Source: Warburgia ugandensis (taxonomy: Eukaryota > Streptophyta > Magnoliopsida > Canellales > Canellaceae). From it: a stretch of DNA of 64,000 bases. The notes beneath the pieces were generated by a model, which was not told the origin of the DNA, searched no databases, and saw only the letters and a list, made by a program, of their open reading frames with translations. Below, piece by piece: positions 1 through 13,100 of this stretch. The DNA lies in the NCBI GenBank assembly GCA_035236585.1, contig CP141134.1, positions 19,336,414-19,400,413 of the forward strand, in the 5' to 3' direction. Position numbers and translations under genes: made by a program. How positions within the stretch are numbered: the first letter of the stretch is position 1; the number at the start of each line of letters is the position of its first letter.

Positions 1-1017
1 TTGAAAAGGATATAACATAAACATATTTTAGGAAAGGTTTCTTTGAAATAGAAAAAGATTTTAGGAAAGTTAGAGACGTGAAAGAGATTTATGAAGTTGA
101 CATATGATTTAAAAGGGGAGGCAAACCTAAAGGAGAAAAATGGTACATGACAATATCATCATGTATTGAAAGAATAGAGAGTGATTGGTTATATACATAA
201 GTATCACCCGGTAGAGAAATCATATGGTCCGATTGGTTATAAACTTATATATCAAGTGACTGGGACTATTATTCTATAGTAATTAGAGATGGACGTGTTG
301 GATGTATGGTCTGACTCTATGAAATAATCAGGCGTATCCTCATATAAGTAGAGCCAAACAATCCTTAAGGGAAAATGGCTAAGAGACGCTGGCTCCACTT
401 TTGCATCTTACATCCGGGGGAAAATTTAAGTTTTAGTCAGGCGATTGCCATGAAACAAGAAAAACTCCGGTCCTGTGTGGATCACACAAGTAACTAAGGG
501 TGCTACGCCCCACTTTACCATGGTAGGACCCACATTTGGTTGATCAGACCCGTTCATTATGGTGGAATAAAAAATCAGATGGAGGGATTTGATCAACCAA
601 ATGTGGGGCCTATATACAATGAAGGGCCAGCGCCGTCCATGTGTGCTGCGCTCAGGAGTCGAGCATTTCTCAAATTACAGAAGTCTAGCCGTTATAACGA
701 TGAATTTCTGGTTCGGTAATTTTACGGTCTTCATAGCCATTTCCGCATCTCTCTCTGAGTCCTCTGTAAGTCGAAATGCCATGCCATTAAAAGTATCATA
801 TCTGTTAGCCACCTAAATGGCATGGACTGTTGATTTAAATGCGTGTGACTTTTCTCTCCTACTTACTTTTCTCCTTGGTCAGATTTTCTTTATTTACAGA
901 GGAGTTCCGTCAGATGAAGCCACTGGAACAGCTAGCCATTTGCTCTCTTATTTGAGCTCAGCGTTTCAGACCGATATCTCATATCTCTGAAAGCTTCTAA
1001 TTTTCACCGTCATTCTC
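1..1017. other. 5' flank of the Sec14-like gene
   Basis: No coding sequence recognised. It must contain the promoter and 5' leader, but no single TATA box stands out; CTATATAC near 610 is a weak candidate. A perfect 18-bp inverted repeat (529-546 and 590-607) sits in it and looks like a small hairpin or MITE-type insertion. Confidence 0.5.
529..607. repeat. Hairpin: 18-bp perfect inverted repeat, 43-bp loop
   Basis: Arm 529-546 (CCCACATTTGGTTGATCA) is exactly the reverse complement of 590-607. The size suggests a miniature inverted-repeat element or its remnant in the promoter region. No target-site duplication was identified. Confidence 0.7.
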
Positions 1018-1137
1018 ATGGATCCCAAAGAAGACCCCTCACAGAATGAGCAAGATAGCAAGTGGAACAGTGACGTGGAGAAGAGCAAAATCAGTTTAAT
1101 GAGAGCCTACGTTGAGAGAGAGGATCCAGCTGCAAAG
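1018..1137 (+). CDS. Sec14-like gene exon 1
   Basis: Codes residues 1-40, starting MDPKEDPSQNEQ. The start ATG is followed by G (plant-like context), and an in-frame TGA lies 28 bases upstream. The exon ends AAG with donor GTGCTT, phase 0. Its last residues (SLMRAYVEREDPAAK) continue directly into exon 2 (EVDDLMLRRF), as in related proteins. Confidence 0.9.
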
Positions 1138-4100
1138 GTGCTTCTCTTTTGCATTTCTTTTCGTATCTTGTTTATATTTTGTTGCTTTCTTTTTGGGTGC
1201 TTTTGATTTGGTTTCTTTGTTTTTCTTCAGAATTTGAATTCTGTTTGGCATGTGGTATGATTATGTGACTCGTAATTCTTAATCTTACATATTCTTTTTA
1301 TGCAGAGAGCGAGAGAGAGAGATGTTTGTTGCTCGTTATGTTTCTTGCTTAGTGTTCATTCTGATGTGTGCTTCTGTTTTCGGCAATTATTCTTCTTCAA
1401 GTTCCTTTTCTTTTCCGGAAAGATGAATGAATCGTCTTTTGTTTAGTTAAGCTCGTTTTGTCTATTTTTTAAACTCATTCGAAATTTATAAAAAGAGCGA
1501 GGATTGTGTTTGAGAAATTCTTTCTTTGATTTTCTTTTCTTTCCTGGGTTTGGTTGTATATCGTGCTTGTTTGATTGTGGACGAACTCTTTTAATGTCAT
1601 TCTCTCTAATGTCTTTCTGCACTTTGAAGTAGGAAATCCTTTTCTTAAGCTGAGTTTTGTTATGGTCTTTTTTTTATTTTTTATTTTTTGGATTTTGGGT
1701 ATTTTGAGATGTGAAACTAAAACCCCTTCACGAACTTTGATGGATTTGAGCACAAACACGGTAAAATTAGAGCATAGTCTGATGTTGGTGAGGTGGTTGA
1801 GGATTAGATATGTATGGGAAATGTAGTGAGCTGCTTTTGGCGCCTTTTATGTTTTAGACGGACATCCCATCTTTCAATTGTGACATCAAGCTCCACCTCA
1901 GTGCTCTTTTTTTCTGTTGAAAGGACACTTAATTGCTTTTGGTCTGATGCCTCTATAAGTAAAGACAAGAAGATGTGTTTTTAGAAAATATTTGGAGCTA
2001 TGCATATCCATATCCTCTAGTGCATTATGATAATTATGTTGGGAACGGATTACTTTATGCTTGATTGGTATTGGGATGAGATCAGGCTTGAGGAAACTTG
2101 CACTCTGTGACTGGATGAGCTGGTCGGAGTTGAGTATCATTTTCTACTGTAAAAGTGAAGCATGGATAGGGTCTTCACAATATCGTGAACATTGACTGCT
2201 ACTGCTGCTCATGTAATAATGAGATTTTTAATAAGCTGACAGGGAACCTTGAGAGCTTTCTGGCCATTAGTAACTGGTGCATTTTGGTTCTGATGTCAGA
2301 ATGGAATAATTTAGACACCCACCATTTGTGTTCCACTGCCACTTCCAACCTTAGACCAGAAAACTGAACAAGCCATTCCCTACAGCTCTGCTATGTCCTT
2401 GACTCAAGAGATGGTCACGCTAAAGCTCCTCTATAGTCACAACTAAGTTACAATATTTCCTTTAGTGAATGCTTATTCTCTCGGCAAATTTTAACCAACT
2501 ACATTGGATTGTCTGTTATAAGGGAAGTTTAAAGAGTGGGCATTATCTTTACATTTTTCATGATAGTCCTTGTGTAGTCAAGCCGAAGGCTTTCCAGTGC
2601 ACATGTGATATATAAGGTCAAATGTTTGAACTATTGATTGTATAGATCATGACTAATCTGTAAGGATATTCAGTTAATGTCAATAGATTAAATCCTAGAT
2701 GTACAGTGGATGTTTGTTGATTCTGACAGAATATTTTGACTCTTAATGCCAACTTAAACTGAGTTGACGGGGATCTCTTCTCAGAGTGGATAATGTGGTC
2801 CGCTATGTATGAATGGTGCCCCATATGACTAACATTCCCAATCATAGCATCAATGTTCCCCATGTATAGTGGAGTGGACTGCCACTAGGATTTGGATCAC
2901 TGTTGGTGTAACCAGGTTTAGTGTTCTTCATTTCTCCATGTTTTCATTTTATGTTGCCTCTACAAGAAAATATAAAGACAGTAACTGACGGAAGCCTTTA
3001 AGCATAATTGGGTCGTACCATGTTGGTTCAGAAGTAGAGTTATGATAGATCCTTGTTGGGAAATTTGATAAGCCTTGTTTTAGCAATTTTACTCGGTTGT
3101 CATAGCCAGAACCAGGCTTGGGAAAGTGCTTAATGTTCTCGTCAGTCATGCTCAAGAATTGCTAGACTGTGTTCAAAAAGTTGACAGATATCACTATCCA
3201 TGTTTTTGTAGGCCCTTTTGAAGTCTAGGACCATAAAGTTAGCCTTTGAAGCTATAGACCTATTAGGCAAATTTTTCATAAAGAGAATATCTTGTCACTA
3301 TGATGCTCAGTACCCAGGTCTTCTCTAATAAATCTCGCTCTTAAGTAGAATGAACTAATATCACCTAATTTCAAACAAGCCTAAGAGTCAGTAAAGGATT
3401 AAGGATCAACTGCAAAATAGATTATGTCTTCTTGGTGTTGAGAACCTGAGTTCACTATCTTTTATGTCACCTGAATCCAAAAGAAAGACTCCGTTCATTT
3501 GCCTTTGTGTGCTGTGATGTTACAAGTGTTGTCATTGCTCCTGGAACAGTTCACTTAAATGCTTACTAACATGCTTTTACAATGGTAAATAATTGGTCTC
3601 AACTCTGTTCCAGATTGTGGGACCACATGCAAAAGTCTCCCTCATGTATTTCTGTGGCACATAAGGAATTGTTAGAGTTATCTCAACGACTCCAAATGTC
3701 TCAACTCAGACCTCACAATAGGAATTAGAAAGAATTAAAGCTACTATGTGCTTCAACTCAGACCTGAACACTACTATTGACCCTTGTGGTCCTCCCCTTC
3801 CCTAGACCCCACATATGCAGGAGCTTTGTGCACTGGGCTGCCCTTTAATGAAGGTGAGCCTTAGCGCTATGGTAAAGTTGTCGTCATGTGGCTTTGAGGT
3901 CACGGGTTCAAGGTGTGAAAACAGCCTCTTGCCAAAATGCAAGGTAATGCTGCATACTATAGATCCTTATGGTCCACCCCTTCCCTGGACCCTGCATAGG
4001 CGGGAGCTTCATGCACCGGTGCTGCCCTTTGTGCTTCAACAATATACACAGCATGATCATGACCGGACTTAAAATCAGAACCAAGAGCCGTCCATGATTT

Positions 4101-7100
4101 CATTTCTTCAAAATTGCAGCAAGAAGAAATGTATTTCTAAATCTTGTCAAATTGTTGTTTGTGACTTCTGGAAGTTTGAGTTGTTCAATCATTTCAAAGT
4201 ACACACAGAAGTGATAGACAAATATCTATCCTTCCATGACAGTTTGAATTGTTCAGATGACACCTCTTTGCTACAAACAAGTGCAACAATGGAAATGTTA
4301 ACTAGCAGCAGCCAAGTATGACCTCAATGCTAAATCAAGTCGTCTCATAACCTGAGTGTGGATTTGGAAGAAGGCATTGCGTGTTAGATCTGCAAGAAAT
4401 GGGTAAGAGTGGACACTAGGGCTTCTAGAGTGCTGCTTCTAAGAGATGAGAAGGACAAGTAATCCCAAACGTTTTTGTCATCGGTCATTTGTGTGTTGCT
4501 CCTGGAAAGATAATTCAGTTTTCAAGAACCAGATCAGGAATTTATGACCAATAATGATTAGCTGAAGGATGGACAAGCAGAGGTGTTCTCGATTAGGTCA
4601 CTGTTCATCTTTGGTCGCTTTGTGCAATATGATGGCTTTTACCATCCTTCCAGTGAATTGCCCCTGCATGTTGTTCCTGCTGCACAATGACATGTTGTGT
4701 GGAACTCAAGTTTAGGCCCTTAGCTGTAGCATTCTCGCAAATATACTCCCACACATTTGAAATGCCTTCCAAGTTGCAATACAGTTGCTTGCTGGTGTAG
4801 CGCTTCATGGTGCTAACCATTGCACTCTTGTGCTTATGTGTATGTCATTGTCCTTGGAGTAGAGAGCCTTCCCGTATGCACCTTCTGATGCCATGCTTTT
4901 GGTGCTTCAACAATTTATTTGCAACAAGCCTTGTGGCTCTGCACCTTAATGCTGCACCCCAGATGGTGCACACCTTGAAATTCTACCTATATAATACGTC
5001 ATAAGATGCCCTTGCTGCCAAAATTCTTGACATTGTTGACAGCTATTTCTCATAGGAAAGATTTACCTTACTCCTGGAATGTTAAGCAGCAGTTAGTAGA
5101 CACCCAATACCCACTATAAATGAAACAAACCTTGATTGAATGTTAATTCTTATAGAAGCACAGGAGAACTCTTGTAGGATGGGGGAGATTAAGATAGTAT
5201 TCTGGACATTGAAGTCTGGAATCCTAGACATTTGCTGCAAGGAGTCATCTTCTGCAGAGGCAGAAACTACAGAGAAGGAACTCTAGGTATAATTGTGTCA
5301 GGTTGCAGTCAAAACAATTGGAAATCATCACATGCTGAGGGATTATATCATAGATATTGTTACGATCGTGGTTTTTAGATAGAATTGCAATAAAATTGCA
5401 TATCCCCCAGTAGATTTCTATCTACTGCACAGCTAGCCAAGTCCTTGTTGGACTAGGCAGCAAAACTAAAGGTCTAGTGTTAGAAAGGACGAAGTCAACC
5501 ATGTTATTTTGGCAGCAAAGAATCTTTAAATGGAAACCCAGCAATCCTCAGTTGGTTTGCCAATAAACTGACATACCTTGTTGGCTGAGAAGGCAAAGTC
5601 AGTGTATGCAAGCATCAAGTGCTGAAGAATTCCAAGAATGCTCAAATACCAGGATGGATCAGGTGACAGAGGGCTCCTGCATGGATCTTCACTGTTATGT
5701 TGATAATAGGGGATACTATTTCTGCTACACATGGATCTTATAAAAGCCAAGAGACCCTAATGCTGGTGCTTGCCACTCATTCGATTGTGCTTCTCTTTCC
5801 ATATGACGGGTTATATACGGTAAAAATTTTGGCTGAGATGACCAAGCCCAGTGAGTTTGTGACAACCTCCATCTGTGGGAAATATAGGTCAAAAAACCAT
5901 GATCCTTGATGGAGAATTCCACTCTTGAAGATTCAAGTAGTTTCTGCAGTCAATTAGCGATCAACAATATATAGTCAACATACGTCAACAATTATATGAT
6001 AATATCAGAGAATAAGTCATTGAATCATAAAAGCTCAATGGTCTAAGGTATGAGGATAGCTGGTGAGACATGCTTCCTGGTGTATATTTAGCACAATATA
6101 GGGATTCCGGAAGTTTACTTACACAATCTGGATACCTTGAATGAATGGAGAAAGCATGTAGGAAGCTTTTTTATTGACTCATATAAAGTACTTCACTAAG
6201 ATAGGCAAGAAAAAGGGCATTGCAAACATCAAGCTCTCTTATGGGCCAACTGTAAATAGGTTATGGTGGTCTTGATGACAGTCCAATGTCTCTGCATAGT
6301 CATCCCATCTTGCTGGGAATGGGGCATTGCTAGGGATCCATTTTGTTGGAGCTCTGAAAAAGAAAACATGCATCCACTAAAGCATAGTTGGCAAGAGTGT
6401 AAAAGTGAGTTGCAGTAGGATCGACAATAATAAGCCATCTTGATTAGTTGTATAACCCAGACAAACAATGGTCAAGATGCATGAATTCCAACTTTGACTT
6501 ATCTAAGGTTGTATTAGTGTATAACATGAGCATCCAAAATCCCTGAGGTTATCCTAAAAGGAAGGAGTACCAAATAATTTGTCAAAGGGAGAGTGATAAT
6601 TGTGGACTTTGGGTTGGTAACCTTTTGATTGAATAAATAGCAGTAGCAAAAGCATATTGCCAAAATCTAGAGGACATAAAGATGTGGCAAGTAAAACCAT
6701 TCTCAACTCTCTATGTCCATGCTTACTGTGCTTCCTATTCCTGGTTATGAGGAAGCACAGTGAACCGTTCCCTAACTTAAAAAACTGGGGTATTACCTGG
6801 ATATTTGCCACCCTAGTCACAGCTTTAAATTCTGAACAAAACATCCTTTGGCCCCTGGATTTGAATTGTAAGAATGTGTAGAAGAGTCATATTGATTCGC
6901 CAAAGGAAATAAACAATAATAAAGTCATCCATGAAATGAACAAAGAAAAGGTGACCTTTCAGTTATGAATGGAGGATGGGCCCCGCACAGTAAATACTTG
7001 ATGTAAAGAGTCATGACTAACTAAACCAGTCACATGAATTGATATTCTGTGAAGTATGTCATTTTGACATATAGAACAGGCAGTATGTTTATTGGTTAAT

Positions 7101-10100
7101 TGTTGAAACGTGCAAACAAGTACATAACTAAAAACATACATCAAAGAGAAGAAAACCCATTCATTTTCATAATTCTGTACATTAGGTATGATACAATTTA
7201 TAATGACTCAAGAGGCACAAAAATGGACATTTTCCTAGAGCTAAATCAGGCACAATCCTGGGAGAAAATTACAGCTACAATCATGGAATGCATAATCAGA
7301 GATATCTTCCTAAGATAGAAATTAATTCTGAATGAATATGGACATATTTCAACAATAACACAATAATGACCAAGACCGAGGTCTCATTGATCCAATGGAA
7401 CCCAATCGGTCACATAAGCTTGAGGATCTGGACCAAATGATATAACTTGAGCTGACCTGGTCCATCTTTAGTGTACCCATGAGGTTGCTCCCCTTGGTGT
7501 AATTCTGAAGGTAGAAAAGATTAGGGTGAAATTCAAATAAAAATTGGAGGTAAGGTGGGGCAATAAAATGAACCATTTAGATGTGATGAAATTGAAAAAG
7601 AACCAATATGATCAATACACATAAGTTTTATATTTCGGGACTGCTACCTTATTACCTTGACAAAAGTTATGGATTTGCATATTATCTTGGGAAGTAGATG
7701 GAGCTGCAACTGATGGCCTGACCAGGAGCAATAGTGCGAGTGTATTGTTGATGTCAGTAGATCTTGGAATGCCTAACTGTATGCAATCGTGGAATGCCCA
7801 ACCATACGGAAACTTTGCAACATGTTTTATTCTCATAAGATCCACCATCACTGTAATAAAAAGTTTGTTGGTAGGGCACCAACCCTGCACCTCTATGGCA
7901 AGATTTACATTGTTCTGATTGTCACAGTTTCAGTTGAAGCTATGACCATAGAGTTGCAGCAGACACATTATTGCTGATGATGTTGTAAGAGGCTTCATGA
8001 CTCAACAAGGTACCTTAAAGGTTTTCAAGGGAGGTGCTCAATGACAGTGGAGCCAGAAATGACAAAGGAATCATAATGAGGGCTGAAAACCTCTGAAAAA
8101 AAAAGAGCGGTAGACCTTCATAATGGATGAAAAATGGAAGATAGAAGTAGTGGATGCATTTTAGAAGAGACAGAATGGAAAGGTAAGTAGCTATCACTGA
8201 TTTTGAAGAGAAAAAAAATAAATCAAAGACTAGGAGAAAAGCTTTTCGGCTTTGATTTCAGGCAACATGCAGTCAAAGTTGAAATCTTCACCCACCGTTT
8301 GGAGGATATTGTAAGTGATATTGCTACAGTCATATATTATTAATGAGTTGCAAGTTTGAATTTCAAAACTTTTAGATGTTGTAGATTAGATACCACAAGC
8401 AAGGGAGAGATATGAGATGAGAAGAATGCACCTTAATTGGCAAAGAATATATTTCTCTAACAAATGAGGTATTGCATCAAATTGTACATTGTTTCATATT
8501 TTGATGCCACACTTGTATATAAATGATTCAAAGACAGACAGAAATCTTCCCCAAAGGGACTTCTTTGAGAAATTACACATTAAGTGAAGGAACTTGGTGG
8601 ATAGGGAGAGGTGTTCTCTAGCTTCCCAGGGATGTATACTAAAAGATTCCAAAAGCTGAAGAGAGATAGCACAGTATCTTTGTACAAATTGCTGAAAATC
8701 CCACCATGAGAGATTTTTTGTATTTTCATTTGTGAATGTGATTCCCTACAAATTGCACATGGCATGTGGCACATATGAGGTCAGGTATTGCATGATCATC
8801 AAAGCTTTATCCCAATTAGGGGTCGGCTAAATGAATCTTGTTCCTCCATTCACCTTTATCAAGTTTCATTATTTCCTTATGTCCAAGAGTTTTTAAATCT
8901 TTTCTCACCGCTTCTAACTGGGCCTTCCTCATGCCCTTTTAGATCCTTCGACTTGGATTGACTCGCTCAATTTAACCAGTGCCATTTCTGGTCTCCGTTG
9001 GACATGTCTAGGCTATCTAAGTCTACCCTCTCTCATCTTGTTACCTATTGGTGCTAATTTGAAGTTCCCTCTAATGTTTTCATTTCTAATTATGTCCTTT
9101 CTTATCTTGCTACTAATCCTTCTTAACATTCTTATTTGGGCTACACTCATCCCATGTATATGCTGTTCCTTAACTGCCCAACACTTTGATCCATAGAGCA
9201 TGGCTGACATTACAACTGTCCTATAGACTTTTCCTTTTCAGTTTGAGTGGCACCCACCAATCACACAAAACTCCAAAGGCACATCTCCATTTGTTCCAAC
9301 TTGCTTGGATTCTTGGGGTAACATTCCTCTCAATCTCCGGGCCCTCATAAATTATCAATCCCAAATATCGAAAGTAATCTTTTTGGGTTACTTCTTGGTT
9401 ATTAATTTTTACTGTTGCTTCCCTACCACTCCTCCCATTGCTAAAATTACATTCCACATACTCTGTCTTAGTTTAGCTAATTTTAAATCCTTTAGACTCT
9501 ATAGCATCTCTCTACAACTCAAGCTTTGTTTTATCTCATCCCTTTTCTTCTCAACTAAAACTATGTCATCTATAAATAACATGCACCATGTAATCTTCTC
9601 GTGCAGATGTTTTGTTAACTTATCTACAATCAACATCAAGAGGTAAGGGCTTAATGCCAATCCTTGGTGTAGTACTATGGTGATGAGGAAATCATCAGTC
9701 TCTCTGCTAATGGTCCTAACATTTATTAGCGCTCCTTCATACATGTCCTTAATTATGTCTATGTATCTACGTGAAACCCTTTCCCACCTAACACCAACCA
9801 TATTAACTCTTTAGAGACCCTATTATAAGCTTTTTCTAAGACAATAAAGACCATGTAGAGTTACTTCCTCCTCTGCCTATATTTCTCCATAAATTGTCCA
9901 GGGAGGAAAATAGAGTTCCATGCTAGACCTCCCAAGCATGAAACCAAACTGGTTTTTTGATACACTCATCCCATGTGGTAACCTCTTCTCAATCACTCTT
10001 TTTCGAAGTTTAGTGGTATGAGCTTTTCCTCTATTTATGTGGTATCTCTCATATATTTCCAAACCTCTATTGGTATACCATCATGCCCCAGTGCCATTCT

Positions 10101-13100
10101 TGATTTCATCTTTTTCAATGCCTCTTTCACTTCAGGTATTCTAATCTTACGGTCGTATCTATATAGTCCAACATTATTTGGGTCTACAGTTCCTTCAATC
10201 TCTATATTCTCAGGGATCGTTGTTATTTAGTAATTTTTTAAATTAACTTTCCAATCTTTGATTGACTTCGTTCTCTTTGACTAATATCCTATAGACATCA
10301 GTTTTAAAGCATTTAACGTGGTTTAGGTCCTTACTCTTCTATTCTTTTATTTTTGCAAGTTTGGACATATCTGTCTGACCTTCTCTTGATCCTAATCTAT
10401 TGTAGAGATCATCATATGCTTTGAGTTTAGCCTCACTCACTACTCTCTTAGCAATCTTTTTAGCATTCTTATATTACTCCAACTTTTTGTTATTTGTAGT
10501 CCTTTGCCATGCTTTAAAGCACACTTTTTTCTCTTTAATAACTTTTTGCAGTTTTTCACTTTATGATCAAGTTTCCTTTACTATTTGTCTTTCAGCTTTA
10601 GATATTCCTAGAACGTCTTTTGCGACCTTTTTAATGGACTCGGCCATGTTAGCCCACATTGTGTTTGTTTCTGTATCACTATTCCACTTTCTTTTTACCA
10701 TCAACTTGTTTATGACTGATGTTATCTTCTCTCCTTTTAAGTTCCACAACTTAGTTCTTTTACGCCTATTAAGTTCATTTCCGTTCTTCCATCTCTTAAT
10801 GCACATATCCATAACCATTAACCTATGTTATGTGGTTAGACACTCTCTAGGTATCACCTTACAATCCTTACACGTTGATCTTTCGGTATTCATAATGAGA
10901 AAATAGTCTATTTGGCTTTTATATAATCTACTTTTATAGGTTATTAAGTGTCTATCTCTCTTCTTAAAGCATGTGTTTCCAAATCTAGGTTATATGCCAA
11001 TGTAAAATCTATGATAGCTTCCCCCATCTCATTTCTTTCTCCAATCCCATATCCTCCATGTATCCTATCATATCCTTCCTTTCCTTTTCCTACATTACCA
11101 TTTAACTATGTTCCTATAAATATCCTCTCTATGTTGGGAATTTCTTGCATTACTCCCTCTATATCTTCCCAAAACTATTTCTTAATTCTATCGTCTGATC
11201 CTACTTGTGGGGTGTATGCACTTATAACATTTATGATCTTCTCTCCTAAAACTAGCTTTGTTAAAAGAATTCTATCAGTGGGTCTTCTTACATTAACAAT
11301 TTTATTTTGTAATTTTTTATCCACTGCTATACCTATGTCATTTCTATTATTGTCCTTTCCAACATACCAGAGTTTATACCCATTGATTTCTTTAGTTTTA
11401 TCTCCTTTTCACTTGGTTTCTTGAATACAAGCTATGTTGACTCTCCTAAGCCTTCCTATATCTATTAACTCCATACTCTTACCTGCAAATATGCCTATAT
11501 TCCACGTGGCAATGGAAATCTTATTTTCCTAAGCTAGTCTCTTCACCCGCACACATGTAGAATGACATGAGAACTCCAAACTCCTTTCCACTACACCTTA
11601 GTTTTGATGTAGTGCTTCGCTTCCGAGAGAACACTCTACCAGCCCTTGCCCATTTATCATTGCATCCGGGATCCGATGCAAAGTGTAGCTTATGGGGAAC
11701 GCCCTAGCCCTAGAAAATGTCAGAATGAGATTCATTTCATAAGGTTTACCGAAGAATTTTTTGCAAATTGGCACCTGACACTACCCTCCTCTTTTATCCG
11801 GGCTTGGGCCAGCCGTGAGATCATAAAATCACACAAGTAGAGTTAGGTCAAGCATCACATCAATGACTGAAAAACTATCAGCATGCATCAGCCAGAAATA
11901 ATTTGGAGATAAGATACGTTGTAAATCCCAACTTAGATTTGATTATCCACAATTGCTCTAATCCTCTCGTATAAAAGTGAAAGAAATGTTTCATAAAATC
12001 TTGCCCACCTGTTTAGGGAATTAATAGAATCCAGTGGCATTTCTTGTTTGGAGTGCTGTTTACATTTTGGATGTGTTATTCATGATCTTTTCTTTGAGCT
12101 TCAATTACGTTACTGAAATGTGCCTGTTTCTCTGATGAAGTTCCCTGTGCCCTGTGTGATTGACTTCTGGTTATACATCACCCAGATTTGCATTGTGAAT
12201 GTGTTATTAGGGCCATTTTCTTGTGCAGGAAGTAGATGATTTGATGCTTAGAAGATTTTTACGTGCACGAGATCTTGACATTGGGAAAGCCTCTAAGCTA
12301 TTTCTGAAGTACCTAAAATGGATGCGGACAGCTGTTCCCAATGGTTTCATTTCTGAGGTGGATATTCAGAATCAGCTTGCAGTGAAGAAGATGTTTGTAC
12401 AAGGATTTGATAAGAAAGGGCTTCCCATAGGGGTAGTGTTTGGTGCTAAACATACGTCCTTCAAAAGAGATTTAGATGAGTTCAAGAGTATGTACTTCCT
12501 TGCTTGTATTCGCTTGTATTCACATAGTTAACTATGATTTTAGAAAGTTGAGACTCCATGTATATGAGGAAGGCCAAATCTGAGTCAACTAACTATGATC
12601 CAGTATTTTGAGCTGGGTAACACTTATTTTTTAGTTTGGTAATCAAGAGTTTTTCAATACTTAGTGTTTTAAGTACCTAACTGGATTTGATGAAGGTTAT
12701 ACGTGGTCAAGCTGCCTTTAGTTTGAAAGAGCTTTTTCAAGTCACTCAGCAGAATGTTTTTGAATACCAATCAGCTTCTAAACACTAGTAATGTGGTCCT
12801 TTTCCAGAGTTTAAATTTCTTTGCATAATAAATAGTTGCTAAGCTCTATTTGTCAAACAATGTAAAATCATTCTAATAATAAATCTCTAACAATTGTTAC
12901 AGGTTATGTCGTATACATTCTTCAGAAGTTGTGTGCCAGGTATTTCTCATCTTGTGATTATATCATGTCAATTTCTGGCTTCCTTCAATTATACAAGGTG
13001 CCTTTGTGGTAGTCTTTGTTTAAGATCATTACTTTTTGCAGTATGCCAAACGGACAGGAAAAGTTTGTTGCAATTGCAGATCTTGAAGGATGGGGATATT

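Larger units (their letters stand above)
1138..12228 (+). other. Sec14-like gene intron 1, about 11.1 kb, TE-rich
   Basis: GT-AG intron in phase 0. It contains Au SINE sequence at 3770-4030, an antisense copia relict at about 5300-8000 and an antisense RTE LINE at about 8794-11825. I recognise nothing in 1138-3770 (T-rich, intron-like), 4031-5300 or 8000-8790. The many short open frames here are unsupported. The acceptor is preceded by ATTTTCTTGTGCAG. Confidence 0.85.

Noticed and set aside
1475..3155. Several 60-95 codon open frames in intron 1 before the SINEs
   Set aside because: Intron sequence with no conserved motif; AT/T-rich composition explains them.
10421..11424. Two long + strand open frames of about 160 codons each, hydrophobic and Ser/Phe/Leu-rich
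   Set aside because: They are the antisense of the LINE coding sequence on the minus strand; their composition mirrors Lys/Glu-rich LINE codons.
8780..11850. Possible target-site duplication (TGACCT-like) around the antisense LINE
   Set aside because: Only a 6-7 base imperfect match; not convincing.
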